A program made the translations under genes and the position numbers. From Paenibacillus tengchongensis (GTDB lineage: Bacteria; Bacillota; Bacilli; Paenibacillales; Paenibacillaceae): a DNA stretch of 64,000 bases. Shown one piece after another: positions 34,099 to 42,401 of the stretch; position 1 is the first letter of the stretch, and each line of letters starts with the position of its first letter. The notes beneath the pieces were generated by a model, which searched no databases, was not told the DNA's origin, and worked only from the letters and a program-made list of their open reading frames with translations. The stretch covers positions 124,001 through 188,000 of the forward strand of contig NZ_WACP01000013.1 in NCBI RefSeq assembly GCF_008973665.1, written 5' to 3'.

Positions 34099-35832
34099 AT
34101 GACGAAAAGGCAATGGGTCACTAAGTTTATGTTAATGCACAAATGGGTATTTGCATGCGGGTTCCTTATCACTACATTAATGACGATGATTAATCTGATG
34201 TATCCGTTCCTGAACGGGAGAATTATCAATGTTGCTTTCTATGATCAAGACATGAGTGCATTTCTGAATCTGTGCTTAATCTATGCGGGGATACTCGTAT
34301 TCAATCAGTTTGTCGTTGCGACCTTAAACAATCTCATATCGTCACAGCTGATGACGGGGTTCGTCTTCGATATACGGCGGGCGCTATTCAACAAGATATT
34401 ACATAAGAAAGGGAAAGACCTCTCAGGAATGTACAGCGGTGATATGATCAGCCGGATGAATCACGATGCCGCGGATATTATGAACCTTGTCTTCTGGAGC
34501 GGACTTTGGGGATATTCCAACTTTCTACATATCGTATTCGCTGTAGGCTTCATGTTTTACTACAACGTCTTTTTGGGGGCTTTTACGGTCGTTCTGGTTC
34601 CTGCCGTGTTCTTTGCCTCGAAATATTTCAAGGCCAGAGCGCAAAAGGTCAACCAAGATATTGCAACGGAACAGGGCAAGCTATCCTCTTACCTATTTGA
34701 AATTGTGAAGAATCTGCAGGAGATCAAGATCCTTAACGCAGGTAAAAAGGTAACAAGCGTCTATTTAAGAAAAACGACATCGATCAATAAACTGAACGTC
34801 GAGAACGGAAAAATCGAAGTGACGACTGAGCGGGTGAATGCGTTCATTACGCTGCTCGCCCAGCTGTTGATTTTTACGGTCTGCGCTTATTTCATTGTTA
34901 AAGGCGACATGCAGCTCGGAGTTTTCGTAGCGGCCGTAAGCTATTTCAGTATGGCTGTGACCTACTTCAGCTCTATTAACAGCAAAATTGTCGATGTCTG
35001 GGGGCAGACCGTCTCTTTACAACGCGTCGTAGATATTCTGAATGAAGAGGAAGAAGATTACAAGGACAACCAGCCTCATACGCAAATTAAGGAAGGCAGG
35101 ATTGAATTTAACAATGTCACCTTTGGATACACCCAAGATAGACCTATATTGAACGGATTCAATCTCTGCATAGATGCAGGAAGCACGATTGGCCTTGTCG
35201 GAAGGAGCGGTGCAGGTAAAACAACGATGGGAAACCTGCTCTACAATCTATATAACGTTGACGGCGGTGAGCTTCTGATCGACGGAGTGAATGTTAATGA
35301 GTATAACCTGCATAGCTTGCGGAGCCAGGTGGGGATTGTCCATCAGGAGAATATCCTGTACGATAACACACTGCGTTACAACCTTTCCTTTTCGAATAAC
35401 AAGGATCATGATGACGTATTGATGGAAGCGCTTAAGAAAGCCGCCCTGTATGATGTTGTCCTGACATTCCCTGACGGGCTGGATACGCTGCTTGGGACAG
35501 ACGGGCAGGAATTATCCGGCGGGCAGAAGCAGCGTCTGGCTATCGCGAGGATATTGGTCAAGAATCCTAAGATTCTAATCTTTGATGAGGCTACATCCTC
35601 CCTCGACAGCAAGAACGAAGCACTGATCCGGCAGATGATGAGTGAGCTTTCGCAAGACCGGACGCTGATTATCATCGCCCACCGTTATTCCACCATTGCA
35701 AGCTGTGATAAAATCGCGGTTCTGGCGGATGGCGTCGTCCAAGGCTATGATACTCACGATGTACTGATTACAAGCAATCAGGTTTATATGGACTTATTCA
35801 GTGAACAGTATGCAGGAGGTGAAGCGGTATGA
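34099..35832 (+). CDS. ABC exporter half-transporter (first subunit)
   Basis: 577 residues: six membrane helices (about 1-310) fused to a nucleotide-binding domain. Walker A GRSGAGKTT, Q-loop VHQENIL, signature LSGGQKQR, Walker B ILIFDEATSSLD and H-loop IIIAHRYST are complete. It overlaps the second half-transporter by four bases (ATGA), so the two form a heterodimer of the BmrCD/YheIH kind that exports a drug, lipid or peptide. ATG 34099 follows GGTGGG; an in-frame ATG at 34081 adds six residues. No substrate or lantibiotic gene is adjacent. Confidence 0.9.
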   Translation: MTKRQWVTKFMLMHKWVFACGFLITTLMTMINLMYPFLNGRIINVAFYDQDMSAFLNLCLIYAGILVFNQFVVATLNNLISSQLMTGFVFDIRRALFNKILHKKGKDLSGMYSGDMISRMNHDAADIMNLVFWSGLWGYSNFLHIVFAVGFMFYYNVFLGAFTVVLVPAVFFASKYFKARAQKVNQDIATEQGKLSSYLFEIVKNLQEIKILNAGKKVTSVYLRKTTSINKLNVENGKIEVTTERVNAFITLLAQLLIFTVCAYFIVKGDMQLGVFVAAVSYFSMAVTYFSSINSKIVDVWGQTVSLQRVVDILNEEEEDYKDNQPHTQIKEGRIEFNNVTFGYTQDRPILNGFNLCIDAGSTIGLVGRSGAGKTTMGNLLYNLYNVDGGELLIDGVNVNEYNLHSLRSQVGIVHQENILYDNTLRYNLSFSNNKDHDDVLMEALKKAALYDVVLTFPDGLDTLLGTDGQELSGGQKQRLAIARILVKNPKILIFDEATSSLDSKNEALIRQMMSELSQDRTLIIIAHRYSTIASCDKIAVLADGVVQGYDTHDVLITSNQVYMDLFSEQYAGGEAV

Positions 35833-37553
35833 AACGATGGGACACCTTTAAGGCATTAACCCGGGATATAGACGGTATCCATAGGCCGCTTATTGCGCTC
35901 GGTTTGTTCAAGCTGTGGAATCTGGTATTCGGGCTGATCCCGTTGTTCCTGTACTCGTTTCTGGTTAACCGCGTTCTGGTTGATAAGAACTTGAATGAGC
36001 TTTGGCCTGTCATCGCCGGTTATCTGGCAGTGTTCCTGCTTACCACCATCGGAATTGCAGTCAGTAAGAGATTTTCCAACCAGTTAATCCTGAAATATGA
36101 TGTGAGAATGAAGAACAGATTGCTCAAAAAGTATATTAGCCTTGATCGTGATGTATATGGCACCTATAGCATTGGCGATGTTAAGAGCCGGATTGAGAAC
36201 GATGCTGCTGTTGCCGGGAGATTCTTCACGACTCATCTATTGGATTTTGCCTACGCCGTCGTTTATGCTGTTGCTTTGGCAGTGATATTGCTGTGCTACG
36301 ACTGGCGAATTGCGCTGCTCAGTTTTATTTTTGTTCCGGTCTCTTTGGTTACGGTTAATTTCCTGGGCGTTAAAGCGAAGAAAGCCGGCGAGGAGCTGTG
36401 GAAGCTGCAGATCAAATATGAAAGCTTCTTGCATGCAAATTTTCAGAACTGGAAGGATGTTAAGACCAATAACCTTGAAGAAGCGCAGCTCGCTGAATTA
36501 AACGGACATTATAAGAAGATAAGGCCGCTTTGGTTCCTCAATCAGCTGTACTTACATTTTGGGATTACGTATTCGTTCTTCACGAAGAATTTTATTACCC
36601 AGCTGTTTATCTATTTTATTGGCGGATTATTTGTCATTAAGGGCTATTCGGAAGTTGGGGTGCTGCTCGTTTTTATCAGCTTTTACGGGCAATTCTTTGG
36701 GTTCATAGAGAGCATTAGCAATTCCATGATGAATTATAAGAGTGATTCCGTGAATATCGAAAAAGTAATCGGGATATTAAATTTAGAATCCGGTAAGAGA
36801 CCCTATAAAAAAATAGACGGAACAGACCTGAACGTTGAACATCTGACATTCACCTATGAGGGGAACGATTCATTTACGCTTGACGGTATTTCGTTCTCTG
36901 TGAGTAAGGGGGAACATCTGGCCATCGTGGGAGAGAGCGGCAGCGGCAAGTCTACCCTCGCTAAATTGCTGACCGGGCAGCTTAAACCGCAAGGGGGGAC
37001 TGTGAGCGTTGGCGGCATTGATATCTACTCCGTGAGCAGCGAGAGTGTATCGGACAAAGTGAGTATCGTTACGCAGGAACCCGTTCTTTTCAATATGACC
37101 ATCAGAGATAACTTATTGCTGGCCAAACCCGATGCAACGGAGGCGGAATTGATCGGCTGCTGCCGCAGGGCGCGCATATATGATTACATTGATACCTTAC
37201 AGGATAAACTGGATACGGTCATTGGTGAGAAGGGTGTCAAGCTCTCAGGAGGCCAGAGGCAGCGCTTATCGATTGCGCGGGCCTTTTTACAGGATAGGGA
37301 CATCATTATTTTTGATGAAAGCACAAGCGCGCTGGACAACGAAAATGAGAGTGACATCATTACAGAGCTCAAGAGCCTGTCCTCGGGGAAAACCATGATA
37401 TCCATTGCGCACCGTTTATCTACTATTCTGGACTGCGATCAGGTAATGGTTCTAAAAGCTGGCAGGGTGGTGGCCTTCGGTACACATACAAGCCTGCATA
37501 ACCGAAACGAAGCCTATGATTTGCTGTTCCGGAGCCAGTATATGGCGGGCTGA
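35829..37553 (+). CDS. ABC exporter half-transporter (second subunit)
   Basis: 574 residues, the same layout as its upstream partner. Walker A GESGSGKST, Q-loop VTQEPVLF, signature LSGGQRQRL, Walker B IIIFDESTSALD (catalytic Glu kept) and H-loop ISIAHRLST. Both ATP sites look competent, unlike many heterodimers with one degenerate site. Start ATG 35829 overlaps the previous stop and follows AGGAGGTGAAGCG, giving coupled translation. Substrate unknown. Confidence 0.9.
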   Translation: MKRWDTFKALTRDIDGIHRPLIALGLFKLWNLVFGLIPLFLYSFLVNRVLVDKNLNELWPVIAGYLAVFLLTTIGIAVSKRFSNQLILKYDVRMKNRLLKKYISLDRDVYGTYSIGDVKSRIENDAAVAGRFFTTHLLDFAYAVVYAVALAVILLCYDWRIALLSFIFVPVSLVTVNFLGVKAKKAGEELWKLQIKYESFLHANFQNWKDVKTNNLEEAQLAELNGHYKKIRPLWFLNQLYLHFGITYSFFTKNFITQLFIYFIGGLFVIKGYSEVGVLLVFISFYGQFFGFIESISNSMMNYKSDSVNIEKVIGILNLESGKRPYKKIDGTDLNVEHLTFTYEGNDSFTLDGISFSVSKGEHLAIVGESGSGKSTLAKLLTGQLKPQGGTVSVGGIDIYSVSSESVSDKVSIVTQEPVLFNMTIRDNLLLAKPDATEAELIGCCRRARIYDYIDTLQDKLDTVIGEKGVKLSGGQRQRLSIARAFLQDRDIIIFDESTSALDNENESDIITELKSLSSGKTMISIAHRLSTILDCDQVMVLKAGRVVAFGTHTSLHNRNEAYDLLFRSQYMAG

Positions 37554-37629
37554 GTTTATCTGTAGAAGGAGCTTCCGTTCCAGCGTAAATATATCAATCT
37601 CTTCTATACCTCTTCATTGTATTCTCTGT

Positions 37630-37658
37630 TTAAGTTTCACTTAAGTTCTCTGTATTAT
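37630..37658 (+). promoter_or_regulatory. Response-regulator-type promoter of beta-helix lipoprotein gene
   Basis: Direct repeats TTAAGTT (37630-37636) and TTAAGTT (37641-37647) start 11 bp apart, one helical turn. They end five bases before TATTAT (37653-37658). There is no proper -35. This is the arrangement of OmpR/PhoB-family activators, which replace -35 recognition. Confidence 0.5.
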
Positions 37659-37739
37659 GATTGGAACAAGTCATGAAGCGGTCACGCTTCTTGAATACTA
37701 AACAGAGGATTTCTGCTGAATATAGAGGAGTGTTATTTT

Positions 37740-39002
37740 ATGAAAACCAACAAACTGAAAAGCCTAAGCGCCGTTGCTTTGGCTGCATTACTTGCCGTAT
37801 CCGCCGCGGGATGCTCGAATACTGAAGCTGGCAGTGGAGAGGCTGCTGTAGCCACTCAAACAGCTGCTAAGGCCGAAACCCAGACAGCTACTACGACCGA
37901 GTCGCCGAGTGCAACATCAGTTGCGGAAGCTTCCGGTGCAGCTACTACATCAGAAACTTCTGCTGCAGCCACATCAGAATTATTCAGTGACCGGGATTTA
38001 GAGCAGTCGGCGGATCTTGCAGCAGCAACACAGATGAAGCTGGTAAGCAATCAGGATGTGACCATAAGTGAGGAAGGCGTTTATGTCTTGAGTGGGGATG
38101 CACAGAATGTAACGGTAACGGTTGAGGCTGCCGAGGAGGCCAAAGTACAAATCGTTCTTGACGGGGTTAAAATAACGAATGAAGATTCGCCTGCCATTTA
38201 TGTGAAAGCAGCGGATAAAGTGTTCGTTACCTCCACTGATAGTGAGAACTATATGGAGGTATCCGGAAGCTATGTGGCGGATGGGGAGACCAATTTGGAT
38301 GCAGTTATTTTCTCCAGGGCAGATTTGACCCTAAATGGAACCGGAGCCTTGGGAATTGTATCGGGTCAGGGGAATGGGATCTCCTCCAAGGATGATCTCA
38401 AAATCACCGGCGGCGTGTACACCATCCAATCCGCTGCGGATGCGCTGGAGGCCAACGATGCCATTATGATCAACGCTGGAACGATTACCATGGATACGGG
38501 TAAAGATGGCCTGCATAGCGAAAATGAAGAGGATACCTCCCTTGGGAATATCTATATTGCAGGCGGCACGTTAAATATCAACGCTGCTGATGATGCCATC
38601 ACCGCTAACAACCTTGTGCAGATCGATGGCGGTACTATCGACATTAAGACCTCTGTAGAAGGTATCGAGGCCAACAATATCGTAGTGAACGATGGTCAGA
38701 TTACACTGTACGCAAGTGATGACGGCCTTAATGCCACACCAAAAGTCAATACAAATGCCGCGATTGAGGTTAACGGCGGTACGATTCATGTAAGCATGGG
38801 CAGCGGGGATACGGATGCCTTTGATTCAAACGGCGATCTTTATATTAACGGAGGAACCATTAATGTAGAAGCCACGTCTGCCTTTGACGCGGATGGTACA
38901 GCTCAGTTGAACGGCGGCACGGTCACAGTGAATGGCGAACCAATCACTGAAATTACGCAATCCCGCGGAGGCGGGGGTGGCGGTGGCGGTCGGCGCTTTT
39001 AG
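37740..39002 (+). CDS. Cthe_2159-like carbohydrate-binding beta-helix lipoprotein
   Basis: 420 residues. Lipoprotein signal peptide ending SAAGCS (Cys25), a Thr/Ala/Ser-rich linker (30-85), then repeated beta-helix turns with GG(T/V)xxI / NGGTI and DAIxANN motifs (about 110-400). This is the carbohydrate-binding domain family typified by Clostridium thermocellum Cthe_2159, a right-handed beta-helix that binds cellulose and acidic sugars. The protein ends in a run of eight glycines and RRF. Calcium-type Asp residues (SADALEANDAI, AADDAITANN) occur every turn. It is anchored outside the membrane. The last codons lie at the start of a decayed toxin-antitoxin copy. Confidence 0.85.
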   Translation: MKTNKLKSLSAVALAALLAVSAAGCSNTEAGSGEAAVATQTAAKAETQTATTTESPSATSVAEASGAATTSETSAAATSELFSDRDLEQSADLAAATQMKLVSNQDVTISEEGVYVLSGDAQNVTVTVEAAEEAKVQIVLDGVKITNEDSPAIYVKAADKVFVTSTDSENYMEVSGSYVADGETNLDAVIFSRADLTLNGTGALGIVSGQGNGISSKDDLKITGGVYTIQSAADALEANDAIMINAGTITMDTGKDGLHSENEEDTSLGNIYIAGGTLNINAADDAITANNLVQIDGGTIDIKTSVEGIEANNIVVNDGQITLYASDDGLNATPKVNTNAAIEVNGGTIHVSMGSGDTDAFDSNGDLYINGGTINVEATSAFDADGTAQLNGGTVTVNGEPITEITQSRGGGGGGGGRRF

Positions 39003-39121
39003 GGGCGGGGCTTGAAATAGGTAAGGCAGTCAAAGAATAGACCGCTTCCCGTGAGAAGGGCGGTCTATTTCTTGTTGAGGTAAGTTAGCAGGTTCAGAAT
39101 GAACATGCCAAACATGAACTT
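38998..39121. pseudogene. Decayed type I toxin-antitoxin element, copy C
   Basis: Minus strand: FMFGMFILNLLTYLNKK-stop (stop at 39066-39068) aligns with the C-terminal two thirds of toxins A and D, but the start, leader and promoter are gone. Plus strand: GGGCGGGGCTTGAAATAGG..., the terminator stem AATAGACCGC / GCGGTCTATT (39046-39071) and the T-rich tail are kept, while the antisense RNA promoter and 5' half are lost. What remains is a bidirectional terminator directly behind the beta-helix gene stop. Confidence 0.75.
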
Positions 39122-39169
39122 CCATGCGAAGGCTGAAGCTGCAAGCTGAGTGAAGCAGGGGGTGCAAGG

Positions 39170-39790
39170 GTGATTCTGAACAAAATCAAACCGGGCAGAT
39201 GGATGAGGCGGCTTCTCTATGCCGGACTTGGCATTTTGCTGTTTGGCGCCGGATGGATATTGTTTTCTCAGGAGGAGGATAGGGAGCCGGAGTATGTTAG
39301 CGTACCTGCGGATGAGATGGTGACGATCCCCTGGAACTTCGGATGGACACCGGCCATCAGCGTCACTCCAGGCATCCCGTTTGAGCTGCAGGGCCATGAT
39401 GAAACGCTGTATGAAGTAGCGGGAGATTCCCGCTACTTATGCGTGGAGGAAGGAGAACGGTTCGGCAGCTTAAGCAAAGCGGACAATGTCCGGCAAGCGG
39501 GTGAGCGGTTCTACTGGAGCTTCATCTGCGGCAATTCGGTGAAGCAGCTCAATGAAGTGGGGACCTCATGGATCAGCATCGTCAGGAAGGAGGAAGGGGC
39601 AGCCACCGGCTTGGTTCTGGTCCGCATCTCGCCCCCGCCGGACACGCCGGAGAACAAAGACAAGGGGCCTATTTTCACGGCAGAGATTATTGCAAGCTTG
39701 GCTTTTCCCCGGCAGGGCGGGACCTACCAGCCTGTCTCGAGGAAGGCTTTGAAGGCTATTGAAGCGGAGTATAAGGAACGGTTTCCGTAA
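39170..39790 (+). CDS. Membrane-anchored hypothetical protein
   Basis: 206 residues with one N-terminal membrane helix (LLYAGLGILLFGAGWILF, about 14-31) and an extracytoplasmic domain rich in Trp, Gly and acidic residues (MVTIPWNFGWTPAISVTPGIPFELQGHDETLY). No family recognised. The start is GTG 39170; the upstream AGCAGGGGG is an acceptable ribosome site. It lies between the decayed toxin-antitoxin copy and the hairpin repeat that acts as its terminator. Confidence 0.65.
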   Translation: MILNKIKPGRWMRRLLYAGLGILLFGAGWILFSQEEDREPEYVSVPADEMVTIPWNFGWTPAISVTPGIPFELQGHDETLYEVAGDSRYLCVEEGERFGSLSKADNVRQAGERFYWSFICGNSVKQLNEVGTSWISIVRKEEGAATGLVLVRISPPPDTPENKDKGPIFTAEIIASLAFPRQGGTYQPVSRKALKAIEAEYKERFP

Positions 39791-39817
39791 GGCCAACCCC
39801 ATCTTCACTTAAAAAAA

Positions 39818-40017
39818 GCTCAAGCCGGGCTTCCCATGCCGGCCTTGAGCTTATTTTCTTCTATAGAGCTTTTCCCAGTCGTTGATACACCCCCTCCCTC
39901 TGAAAATTTATGCTTCTGTCGTAATACTTTCGCCATGTTCGTTCCGGGTAAATTCAGCGATGATAGAACCTGTAAGTCACATCCGTAAGGATGAGCAAGA
40001 TGATAATGCCAAGCGGC
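39818..40017 (+). repeat. Dispersed hairpin repeat, copy 2
   Basis: Hairpin GCTCAAGCCGGG / CCGGCCTTGAGC (39818-39829/39839-39850) followed by TTATTTTCTTCT, then the ~110-bp block (39905-40017) shared with copy 1 at 27231-27343. The hairpin directly follows a gene, as a terminator would. Compared with copy 1 the inner stem has paired base changes. Confidence 0.72.
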
Positions 40018-40482
40018 GTTCATCATACACCGGTTCTTATCCGGGCGGTCGTAACGAGGCGGAGATCTCAGGAAGATCCCGCAGTGCCGGCATGTATGTT
40101 ACGGTATCCTGTACGGCCCGTTCCGGTAAGAGTCACCTAGTGGGGTTCGATTCCCCAGTCGCCTTGGGAGCGATTCTGGCAGAGCACTCGATTTCCATCG
40201 AGAATTGGAGCGTATTTAAGCAAAGGAAACCAATGGACAGAATCCCTGCGGCTGGTCTAGCGCACTGCGGGAAGGCTTTGCAATCCGTGGATACCGGTAT
40301 GGCGGAAACCCCGGCGGGTTGAGCAAGGACGGAATAGTAAGAAGGTGGCTGAAGTTTGAGCTAATCATCGGCTTCATCCGTTCTCTCAAGACCACAGGCA
40401 GACCGCCTGTCTCAAACGTGATTCCGCCTGAACCGCAGCGGGATTCTGCCAACCATTGGTCAATCATGAAGGGGGTAGTATT
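40018..40482 (+). other. Gene-free, possibly structured stretch before SPFH gene
   Basis: GC-rich with many local stems and no convincing gene. A perfect T-arm-like hairpin TGGGG-TTCGATT-CCCCA is at about 40139-40155, and CTCGA...TCGAG at about 40187-40202. GCAAAG...CTTTGC (about 40219 and 40275) encloses CCCTGCGG...CTGCGGG. I cannot match it to any riboswitch or tRNA consensus I know. It could be the 5' leader of the SPFH gene or the tail of the repeat element. Confidence 0.4.
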
Positions 40483-41598
40483 ATGTTTAAGCCAATCACG
40501 ATTCAAGCGGACCAGCGCGGTCTGCTCTTTCATAAGGGAAGTTATGTGAAACGGCTGCTTCCCGGCACCTACCGCTACTTATCGTGGACGCAGCATACGG
40601 TAGTGGTGCTAAATATCGCCAAGCCGTTCGCCGTCGAGGGCAAAGACCTGCAGCTGTTCTTGCAGGACGAGGACCTCCTGCGGGAGCTCGATGTCGTGCG
40701 CGTACCGGATTATGAGGTTGTCTTGCACTATGAAGACGGGCAGTTCATACAGCTGCTGAAGCCGGGGGTCTATGCTTATTGGAATCTCCTGAGAAAGCAT
40801 ACCTTCGTACATACAGATATCCGGCAGCCGGAAATTCCCGCCGGGATTGACCGTTCGGTGGTCATGAAGCTTACTCCGTATGTACAGTGCTGCGAAATCG
40901 CGAGCCATGAGTCCGGCTTTCTGTTCTATGATCATGCCCTCCAGCGGGAGCTTGCGCCCGGCAAATATTACTTCTGGAAAGGACCTGTCTCGGTGATGGT
41001 GAGAACGGTAGATCTGCGGCAGCAGCAAATGGATCTTATCGGCCAGGAAATGATGACCGAGGATAAGGTCACGTTGCGCCTGAACTTCGTCTGCCAGTAC
41101 AAGATTGTGAATCCGCAGCGTGTGCTGGAGATGAAGGCCTTTGACGAGCAGATTCACATCCAGCTCCAGCTCCTGCTGCGGGAATATGTCGGGATGCAGA
41201 AATTAGACGATCTTCTGAAACGCAAAGAGGAAGTGGCATCCTTCATCCTGTCCCATATCCAGGAGAAGGGGGAGGAGTTCGGGGTACGCTTCCTCGGTGC
41301 GGGGGTGAAGGACGTGATTTTGCCGGGGGAGATGAAGGATATCCTTAACACCGTCCTGCTTGCCGAGAAGAAGGCCCAGGCGAACCTGATCACCCGCCGG
41401 GAAGAGACGGCCTCGACGCGAAGCCTGCTCAATACGGCCAAGCTGATGGACGAGAATCAGACGCTGTTCCGGCTGAAGGAGCTGGAATTTCTGGAGAAGA
41501 TCTGCGACAAAATCGGGTCCATCTCTGTAACGGGCGGCGGCGATCTGCTGGAGCGGTTAAGCTCGCTAATCGGCGAGGGGAAGGCGATGGGGAAATAA
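40483..41598 (+). CDS. SPFH/Band 7 (slipin-like) protein
   Basis: 371 residues. The N-terminal half has two beta-sandwich repeats that share the pattern RGLLFHKGSYVKRLLPGTYRY / SGFLFYDHALQRELAPGKYYFWKG. The SPFH core follows: VRTVDLRQQQMDLIGQEMMTEDKVTLRLNF, then the helical part with EFGVRFLGAGVKDVILPGEMKDILN and a coiled segment LLAEKKAQANLITRREE. Slipin-type proteins scaffold membranes or attach to membranes through partners; no membrane helix is seen here. ATG 40483 has AAGGGGGT nine bases upstream. Monocistronic, with a strong terminator. Confidence 0.88.
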   Translation: MFKPITIQADQRGLLFHKGSYVKRLLPGTYRYLSWTQHTVVVLNIAKPFAVEGKDLQLFLQDEDLLRELDVVRVPDYEVVLHYEDGQFIQLLKPGVYAYWNLLRKHTFVHTDIRQPEIPAGIDRSVVMKLTPYVQCCEIASHESGFLFYDHALQRELAPGKYYFWKGPVSVMVRTVDLRQQQMDLIGQEMMTEDKVTLRLNFVCQYKIVNPQRVLEMKAFDEQIHIQLQLLLREYVGMQKLDDLLKRKEEVASFILSHIQEKGEEFGVRFLGAGVKDVILPGEMKDILNTVLLAEKKAQANLITRREETASTRSLLNTAKLMDENQTLFRLKELEFLEKICDKIGSISVTGGGDLLERLSSLIGEGKAMGK

Positions 41599-41615
41599 AT
41601 AAACTCTACTTAAGG

Positions 41616-41664
41616 GCTTCAAGCCAGATGCGCAGCAAGCTGCGTCTGGTTTGAAGCTTTTTTG
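41616..41664 (+). terminator. Long-stem rho-independent terminator
   Basis: GCTTCAAGCCAGATGCGCAGC folds back on GCTGCGTCTGGTTTGAAGC (stem 41616-41657, loop AA), followed by TTTTTTG. Confidence 0.88.
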
Positions 41665-41710
41665 TTTATAGAGCGGCCTTACTGACGACAATGGCGGGGA
41701 GATAAATTAA

Positions 41711-41760
41711 TTGATTTTTATGCAGAAAGTTGTATAATCTACTTAATTAACGTTAATTAA
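41711..41760 (+). promoter_or_regulatory. TetR-operon promoter with palindromic operator
   Basis: TTGATT (41711-41716), 16 bp, TATAAT (41733-41738). Five bases later comes the perfect 18-bp palindrome TTAATTAACGTTAATTAA (41743-41760), covering the expected transcription start. It is well placed to be the operator of the TetR protein that begins 22 bp on. Confidence 0.75.
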
Positions 41761-41781
41761 AAGTTGAAAAAGGGGATGGCC

Positions 41782-42363
41782 ATGACCAGGAATAAGCTGA
41801 AGGAAGCCGCGCTGAGGCTGTTCGGGCAGAAGGGCTACGACGGGACGGCATTATCGGAGATAGCCAAGGAGGTCGGGGTGAAGACGCCAGCGATCTATGC
41901 ATTTTTTGAGGGCAAGGAAGATTTGTTCATGACGGTGTTTGAGGAATCGATGAGCTCCTATACCGAGTTTATTCAAGCTCTCACGGACAGCGGCGAAGGG
42001 ATGGATACGGAGAAGAAGCTGCATGAGCTGCTGATCCGCCATTATGATTTTCAGCGGAACCGGCGTGAGCTGGCCGTATTTACGTTCCGGTATCTGGTGT
42101 TCCCGCCGAGCTTCTTGGAAGAGCGGCTGCAGGAGTCGTTCGAACGCTCCGACATGCTGCTGAGCGGGATTATTAACGGCATGATGCAGGAAGGACTGGA
42201 CCGCGGCGAGCTGGCCGACCTTCCGCTGGAGACGCTGACGGATGCGTTCCTCACGCTGATGGACGGGCTGGGTGTGCAGTATAACTACTATAAGACGCCG
42301 GAGCTGTTCGAGCGGAAGCTGGAGCACGGGTTCGAACTGTTCTGGAGAGCGGTCAAGGCTTAG
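41782..42363 (+). CDS. TetR/AcrR-family repressor
   Basis: 193 residues. The N-terminal helix-turn-helix (TRNKLKEAALRLFGQKGYDGTALSEIAKEVGVKTPAIYAFFEGKEDLFMTVFEE) is textbook TetR; the C-terminal ligand domain is helical. I place the start at ATG 41782, six bases after AAAAGGGG; TTG 41764 and ATG 41776 are also in frame but badly spaced. It heads an operon with a permease (39 bp on), DUF917 and hydantoinase genes, and it likely senses the transported compound or a product of it. The 18-bp palindrome upstream is the probable operator. Confidence 0.93.
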   Translation: MTRNKLKEAALRLFGQKGYDGTALSEIAKEVGVKTPAIYAFFEGKEDLFMTVFEESMSSYTEFIQALTDSGEGMDTEKKLHELLIRHYDFQRNRRELAVFTFRYLVFPPSFLEERLQESFERSDMLLSGIINGMMQEGLDRGELADLPLETLTDAFLTLMDGLGVQYNYYKTPELFERKLEHGFELFWRAVKA

Positions 42364-42401
42364 GCAATCAACTAGAATAGACAGAAGGCAGGGGTCAGAG
42401 G

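Noticed and set aside
39820..40026. Small minus-strand frame shared by both hairpin-repeat copies (WHYHLAHPY...)
   Set aside because: Changes between the copies alter many residues, there is no ribosome site, and the frame runs through the terminator hairpin. Nucleotide-level conservation explains it.
40130..40165. A possible tRNA gene, because of the perfect T-arm hairpin GGGG-TTCGATT-CCCC
   Set aside because: No matching D-arm and anticodon arm in the proper order, no CCA end, and the acceptor partner upstream pairs only in part. Kept as a structural curiosity only.
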